Shown piece by piece: positions 59,764-64,000 of a stretch of 64,000 nucleotides of DNA. Source of the stretch: Bordetella genomosp. 10. GTDB taxonomy: Bacteria > Pseudomonadota > Gammaproteobacteria > Burkholderiales > Burkholderiaceae_B. The stretch spans positions 806,001 through 870,000 of the forward strand of contig NZ_NEVM01000001.1 of assembly GCF_002261225.1 (NCBI RefSeq), written 5' to 3'. Numbering within the stretch: the stretch's first letter is position 1; every line of letters begins with the position of its first letter. Both the position numbers and the translations under genes were made by a program. Under the pieces are notes generated by a model, which did no database searches, was not told the origin of the DNA, and saw only the letters and a list, made by a program, of their open reading frames with translations.

Positions 59764-61053
59764 ATGGATCAACCGTTGCCCCGGGCCTATCCGGTGCTGT
59801 ATGCCAGCACCCTGGCCTTCATGGTCTGCTTTGTCGTGTGGATGATGTTCGGCGTGCTGGGGATTCCCATCCGCGACGAGCTGGGCCTGAACGCCTTCCA
59901 GTTCGGGCTGTTGACGTCGACGCCGGTGTTGACGGGCGCGGTGTTCCGCCTGCCCCTGGGCATCTGGACCGACCGCTACGGCGGCCGCATCGTGATGACG
60001 GTGCTGCTCCTGCTGTGCGCGGTGCCGGTCTTCTTCGTGGCCTATGCCCAGGCCTTGTGGCAGTTCCTGTTCATCGGCCTGTTCCTGGGCCTGGTCGGCG
60101 CCTCGTTCGCGGTGGGCACGCCCTACGTGGCGCGCTTCTTTCCGCCGAGCCGGCGCGGCTTCGCCATGGGGTTCTTCGGCGCGGGGACCGTGGGGGCGGC
60201 CGTCAACCTGTTCGTCACGCCCATCCTGCTGAATCACTACGGCTGGCGCATGGTGCCGAAGATCTACGCGGTCGTGCTGGTGGTGACGGCCGTGGGCTTC
60301 TGGTTCGCGGCGGCCAGGGATCCCGGGGCGGGGAAGAAGGGCGGCAGCCTGGCCTCGCAGTTCGAGGTGCTGAAGGACCCCAGGGTGTGGCGCTACTGCC
60401 AGTACTACTCGATCACCTTCGGCGGCTTCACGGCCTTGTCGCTGTGGATACCCCAGTACATGAAGGCGGAGTACGGCCTGAGCATCGCGGCGGCGGCCGG
60501 CCTGGCGGCGGGTTTTTCCCTGCCCGGCTCGATACTGCGCGCCGTGGGCGGCGTGCTGGCCGACAAGTGGGGCGCGCACAGCACGACGTGGTGGTGCCTG
60601 TGGGTGGCATGGATATGCCTGTTCCTGCTGTCCTACCCGGACACCACCTTCACCATCAGGACGATAGGCGGCGCGGCGTCGCTGCACATCCACCTGCCGA
60701 TCTGGCTGTTCACGGGCCTGCTGTTCCTGCTCGGCATGAGCTTCGCCTTCGGCATGGCGTCGACCTTCAAGTACGTCGCCGACGATTTCCCGGACAACAT
60801 GGGCGTGGTGTCCGGCATCGTCGGCCTGGCCGGCGGCCTGGGCGGCTTCCTGCTGCCGCTGATGTTCGGCGCGCTGCTGGACACGCTGCAGGTGCGGTCC
60901 AGCAACTTCATGCTGCTCTACGGCGTGGTGTGGGTGTCGCTGATCATCATGTACGTGTCCGAGGTGCGCAAGCTGCGGGTGCTCGGCGACCGGAGCGGCC
61001 CGCGCGGCCCGCGCGCCCCGGGCGCCTCGGGCGCCGCGGCGAACTTGAACTAG
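59764..61053 (+). CDS. narK: Nitrate/nitrite MFS transporter NarK
   Basis: A 429-residue NNP-family transporter with 12 spans. It has VCFVVWMMFGVLGIPIRDELGLNAFQFGLLTSTPVLTGAVFRLPLGIWTDRYGGR, the NNP-type GAGTVGAAVNLFVTPILLNHYGWR and GGFTALSLWIPQYMKAEYGLS. Nitrate uptake or nitrate/nitrite exchange for NarG is expected. Located after, not before, narGHJI. A Pro/Arg/Gly-rich C-terminal tail is present. The end overlaps the convergent Bug gene by 4 bases. Confidence 0.96.
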   Translation: MDQPLPRAYPVLYASTLAFMVCFVVWMMFGVLGIPIRDELGLNAFQFGLLTSTPVLTGAVFRLPLGIWTDRYGGRIVMTVLLLLCAVPVFFVAYAQALWQFLFIGLFLGLVGASFAVGTPYVARFFPPSRRGFAMGFFGAGTVGAAVNLFVTPILLNHYGWRMVPKIYAVVLVVTAVGFWFAAARDPGAGKKGGSLASQFEVLKDPRVWRYCQYYSITFGGFTALSLWIPQYMKAEYGLSIAAAAGLAAGFSLPGSILRAVGGVLADKWGAHSTTWWCLWVAWICLFLLSYPDTTFTIRTIGGAASLHIHLPIWLFTGLLFLLGMSFAFGMASTFKYVADDFPDNMGVVSGIVGLAGGLGGFLLPLMFGALLDTLQVRSSNFMLLYGVVWVSLIIMYVSEVRKLRVLGDRSGPRGPRAPGASGAAANLN

Positions 61054-62015
61054 TCGATGTGGATATGCCGCGCCTCGATGAGGTCCTTCCAGCGCTGGTA
61101 TTCCCGCGCCTGGAAGGCGGTGAATTCCTCCGGGGTGTTGGCGACGATCTCCAGGCCCTGTTCCTCCAGCTTGCCGGCGACCTCGGGGTCCTTCATGCTG
61201 GCGATGGCGGCCGCGGCGAGCTTGGCCTTGATATCGGGCGGCAGGCCCTTGGGCGCGGCCAGGGCCTGCCAGGAATAGATCACCGCGTTGGGCACGCCGG
61301 CTTCGGCCAGCGTCGGCACGTCCGGCAGGACGGGCGATCGCCGCGCGCCCGTCACCGCGATGGCGTGCAGCTTGCCGGCCTGGATCAGGCCCAGCACCGC
61401 GTTGACGTTCTGGAAGGAATAGTCGACCTGGCCGCCCATGAGGTCGCTGATGGCGGGCGCGCCGCCCTTGTAGGCCACGTGCATGCCCTCGGTGCCGGTC
61501 TGCTGCAGGAAGACTTCGGCCGACAGGTGGTCCGACGCGCCGTAGCCGGAGTTGGCGAAGCTCACGTGCCCCGGCCTGGCGCGCAGTTCGGCGATGACGT
61601 CCTGCACCGTGCGCGCCTTCTTGTCCGGTCCGGCGACCAGGACGTTGGGCGCCTGCACCGCGACGGTGATGTAGTCGAAATCCTTCAGCGCGTCGTAGGG
61701 CATGGACTTGATCAGGTGCGGCGCGATCACGTAGGTGCCCAGCGACGACATCATCAAGGTGTAGCCGTCCGGCGCGGCGCGGCTGACGTAGCCGCCGCCT
61801 ATCGTGCCGGTGGCGCCCGGACGGTTCTGCACGATGAAGTTGCCGCCCAGCCGCTTCTGCAATTGCTCGGCCATGATGCGGCCGATGGCATCGGTGGCCC
61901 CGCCGGCGGGGAAGGGCACCACCACCTGCACGGGATGGTCCTTGGGCCAGGGCGATTCCGCCGCCGCGCCGAATGCGGCGCAGGCGAGCAACACGCCCGT
62001 CAGTAATCTCTTCAT
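61050..62015 (-). CDS. Bug/TctC family receptor beside the enolase-superfamily gene
   Basis: A 321-residue periplasmic receptor: signal MKRLLTGVLLACAAFGAAA, then HPVQVVVPFPAGGATDAIGRIMAEQL, QNRPGATGTIGGGYV, APDGYTLMMSS and HVAYKGGAPAISDLMGGQVDY. Co-directional with the upstream mandelate-racemase-family gene (68-base gap), so it likely binds that enzyme's substrate, perhaps a sugar acid. GGAGACAGGC precedes the ATG. Confidence 0.94.
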   Translation of the reverse strand: MKRLLTGVLLACAAFGAAAESPWPKDHPVQVVVPFPAGGATDAIGRIMAEQLQKRLGGNFIVQNRPGATGTIGGGYVSRAAPDGYTLMMSSLGTYVIAPHLIKSMPYDALKDFDYITVAVQAPNVLVAGPDKKARTVQDVIAELRARPGHVSFANSGYGASDHLSAEVFLQQTGTEGMHVAYKGGAPAISDLMGGQVDYSFQNVNAVLGLIQAGKLHAIAVTGARRSPVLPDVPTLAEAGVPNAVIYSWQALAAPKGLPPDIKAKLAAAAIASMKDPEVAGKLEEQGLEIVANTPEEFTAFQAREYQRWKDLIEARHIHID

Positions 62016-62083
62016 GCCTGTCTCCTCTGGAATTCTGGGTATTCTGTTTTTCGTTTTCTGCTATCGGCGGCCCGCGCCTGCTT

Positions 62084-63286
62084 TTATCGGCGGCTGGTCC
62101 GCACGACCGCGTCCTCGCGCTTCGCCACATCGGGATGCAGCCGCGTGCCCAGGCCGGCCGCCGTCGGCGCCAGCACCATGCCGCGCTCGACCACCGGCAG
62201 CTCGGTCACCAGGTCGCGATACCAGGTGCTCAAGGTGGCGCGCACGACCTCCTGGAAGATCGCCGTCGGCGCGTGGATGGCCAGGTGCAGGCCGGCGACC
62301 AGCGTCACCGGGCCGGTGCAGTCATGCGGCGCCAGCGGGCGCGCATAGGCCTGGGCCAGCGCGGCGATCTTGCGCCCCTCCGTCAGCCCGCCGCACCAGG
62401 CCAGGTCCAGCATGACCACGTCCAGCGCGTCGCGCGCCAGCAGGTCGCGGAACGGCACCAGGCCGGCCAGCGTCTCGCTGCCGCACACCGGCACGCGCGT
62501 CTGGCGGCGCAGGTCGGCCAGGGCCTGGACGTCGTCCATCTTGGCGATGGGATCTTCCGCCCAGAACACGCCGTAGTCTTCCAGCCCGCGGCAGATGCGC
62601 GCCGCTGCGCCGGCCGTCCACATGCTGTGCAGCTCGCACATCACGTCGATGCGGTCGCCCACCGCGTCGCGGATCTTGCGGAAGGGTTCGAGCCCGCGCC
62701 GAAGGTCCTCTGGTCCGATCAGGTGGCCGCCGGTGGCCGCCGCATAGCCGTCGAACGGCCATATCTTCATCGCCGTGTAGCCTTCTTCGAGCAGGCTCCC
62801 GGCCAGCTCGCCCGCGTCGCGCATGAAGGCGATCTGGTCGTCGTAGGGGCCCTTGGGCGCCTCGGAGCCGTCCGTGCTGCGGCGCACGACGCCGGCGGTG
62901 TTGTACGCGTAGCCCGCGCAGGTGTTGTAGGCGCGGATGCGGTCGCGCACGCCGCCGCCCATGGCGACGTAGACGGGGACGCCCTGGCGCTGGCCCGCCA
63001 GGTCCCATAGCGCGATATCGACGGCGCTGGCGGCGCGGACTTCCGCGCTGGCGCTGTGGAAACCCAGGTAAGGATTCATGAGTTGCTGCGACACCGCCTC
63101 GATATGCCGCGCGTCGCGCCCCAGCAGCCAGGGGGCGACCTGCTCGTGCAGGACGGCCTCCACGGCCTGCGCGCCGCGGAAGGACTCGCCCAGCCCGATC
63201 AGCCCCTCATCGGTTTCGATTTCCACCCAGATGAGATTGGGACGTTCGTTGATGCGGATGCTGCGTAGAGCCGTGATGGTCGCCAT
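62084..63286 (-). CDS. Mandelate racemase/muconate lactonizing enzyme family protein
   Basis: A 400-residue enolase-superfamily enzyme. N-terminal capping domain (ITALRSIRINERPNLIWVEIETDEGLIGLGES) and TIM barrel. The expected Mg2+ ligands are Glu in CELHSMW, Glu in WAEDPI and Glu in CGSETL; a His in APHDCTGP and Lys in AMKIWPFDG are acid/base candidates. This layout suggests an acid-sugar dehydratase (galactonate/mannonate-like). Start at 63286 is the family start; upstream frame codons are rejected. It is divergent from the GntR gene. Confidence 0.92.
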   Translation of the reverse strand: MATITALRSIRINERPNLIWVEIETDEGLIGLGESFRGAQAVEAVLHEQVAPWLLGRDARHIEAVSQQLMNPYLGFHSASAEVRAASAVDIALWDLAGQRQGVPVYVAMGGGVRDRIRAYNTCAGYAYNTAGVVRRSTDGSEAPKGPYDDQIAFMRDAGELAGSLLEEGYTAMKIWPFDGYAAATGGHLIGPEDLRRGLEPFRKIRDAVGDRIDVMCELHSMWTAGAAARICRGLEDYGVFWAEDPIAKMDDVQALADLRRQTRVPVCGSETLAGLVPFRDLLARDALDVVMLDLAWCGGLTEGRKIAALAQAYARPLAPHDCTGPVTLVAGLHLAIHAPTAIFQEVVRATLSTWYRDLVTELPVVERGMVLAPTAAGLGTRLHPDVAKREDAVVRTSRR

Positions 63287-63409
63287 GCCCGGGTCCTGTC
63301 GAGGAGGGTTGGAAAAAGAGGCGCGGCGGCGTCGATACGCGGAAGGATTGCCGTCGCGGCTGTACGCATGCTCGGTTCGCGGCGTTACCATGTCAATGAA
63401 TCGGCAGAC

Positions 63410-63420
63410 TAGTATTACTA
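63410..63420. promoter_or_regulatory. TAGTA-T-TACTA operator candidate for the GntR regulator
   Basis: A perfect 5-1-5 dyad in an AT-rich patch of the 156-base divergent gap, 22 bases before the GntR start. FadR-subfamily GntR proteins bind short palindromes of this kind. Confidence 0.5.
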
Positions 63421-63442
63421 CTTCGGATCGAGCGAGGTCATC

Positions 63443-64000
63443 ATGGCCATCTCCCCGTTGAGCGATTTCGCCTACAAGCAAGTGCTGGCCATGGTCGAAG
63501 GCATGCAGCCCGACCAGCGCCTGCCCAGCGAGGAAGACCTGTCACGCAGGCTGGGAGTATCTCGGCCGGTATTGCGCCAGGCCCTGGCGCGGCTGCGCAC
63601 GGAAGGCTGGGTCCATGCCCGGCGCGGCGCGGGCAATTTCGTCGGCAAGCCGCCCGCGCTGCAAAGCGCCACCTTCGGTCCGCTGCACAGCATTCCCGAC
63701 ATGCGCAGCTTCCTGGAATTCCGCTGCCTGCTGGAAGCCGAAAGCGCGGCCTGCGCCGCCCGTTGCGGCGATCCCCGGTTGCAGGACGAAATCAGCCGGC
63801 GGCGGCGCCTGATGGAAAGCGCGCTGGCGCACGGCCAGCCCGGCATCGAGGAAGACATCGCCTTTCACGCGGCCATCGCCGCGGCGAGCGGCAACCGTTT
63901 CTTCAGCATGACCATGAACGCGCTGGCGGAGCAGACCCGGGTGTCCATCAAGCTGATCCGCGAGCTTTCGCCGCAGCCCATGGTGCGGCGCGCGGTGGAC
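63443..64000 (+). CDS. GntR/FadR family regulator, cut by the right edge
   Basis: The first 186 codons of a GntR regulator with an FCD effector domain. The winged helix reads RLPSEEDLSRRLGVSRPVLRQALARLRTEGWVHARRGAGNFV. The effector domain starts near SIPDMRSFLEFRCLLEAESAACAA and includes EEDIAFHAAIAAASGNRFF, with the metal-binding His/Asp pattern of FCD proteins. GAGG precedes the ATG. Divergent from the enolase-superfamily gene, which it probably controls, responding to a sugar or carboxylic acid. The end is outside the window. Confidence 0.93.
   Translation, partial: MAISPLSDFAYKQVLAMVEGMQPDQRLPSEEDLSRRLGVSRPVLRQALARLRTEGWVHARRGAGNFVGKPPALQSATFGPLHSIPDMRSFLEFRCLLEAESAACAARCGDPRLQDEISRRRRLMESALAHGQPGIEEDIAFHAAIAAASGNRFFSMTMNALAEQTRVSIKLIRELSPQPMVRRAVD

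Noticed and set aside
1..64000. tRNA, rRNA, prophage or insertion-sequence features
   Set aside because: No transposase, integrase, tRNA cloverleaf with CCA end or rRNA-like stretch was seen on either strand.

Overview
The window is very GC-rich, tightly packed DNA with long operons, strong wobble-position bias and an unusually high number of Bug/TctC periplasmic solute receptors (five complete). It also carries many CaiB/BaiF CoA-transferases, LysR/IclR regulators and a heme uptake operon of the Bordetella bhu type. This combination suggests an environmental betaproteobacterium of the Alcaligenaceae (Bordetella/Achromobacter group). That is inference from gene content, not from a marker gene. 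No rRNA, tRNA, CRISPR array, phage or insertion sequence was seen.

Layout. 1-3.8 kb: Bug receptor and an unusual CoA-transferase-like gene divergent from a LysR regulator. 3.8-6.7 kb: two small hypothetical proteins, an isocitrate lyase/PEP-mutase family enzyme and a porin. 7-9.6 kb: heme ABC importer (hmu/bhu TUV) with a candidate Fur box, then an MFS transporter. 11.2-18.5 kb: an aldehyde dehydrogenase with a clear terminator, then one operon reading leftwards: IclR regulator, OPT transporter, DUF1177, AroM, peptidase E and an Asp/Glu racemase. It looks like a peptide or D-amino-acid scavenging module.

18.9-26.8 kb: histidine phosphatase, a secreted Ala-rich protein, then a cell-wall-stress/beta-lactam operon. 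This holds a BlaI repressor preceded by three evenly spaced operator boxes, a membrane M56 protease fused to a PBP7-like S11 domain, a class D beta-lactamase and an acyltransferase overlapping it. An ABC exporter follows. 26.9-30.9 kb: sulfonate-type ABC importer plus a flavin monooxygenase. 31-33.8 kb: MscS channel and an EmrB-like pump.

33.7-38.2 kb: LysR, Bug, altronate-dehydratase family protein and HpaI aldolase (sugar-acid breakdown). 38.3-50.9 kb: a cluster with the enzyme set of itaconate catabolism (CoA-transferase, MaoC-type hydratase, CitE-type lyase) plus acyl-CoA dehydrogenases, MmgE/PrpD, a second CoA-transferase, two Bug receptors, IclR and LysR. Two promoters here, 7.6 kb apart on opposite strands, share the same 20-bp inverted repeat at exactly the same distance from -35/-10 elements, which points to one activator.

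51-61 kb: an LprI-like secreted protein, then narGHJI, a PpiC-type isomerase and narK (respiratory nitrate reduction). 61-64 kb: Bug receptor and an enolase-superfamily enzyme divergent from a GntR/FadR regulator that runs off the right edge.

The most promising signals are the BlaI/M56-S11/OXA operon, the shared promoter architecture of the itaconate-type cluster, and the OPT-DUF1177-AroM-PepE-racemase operon.
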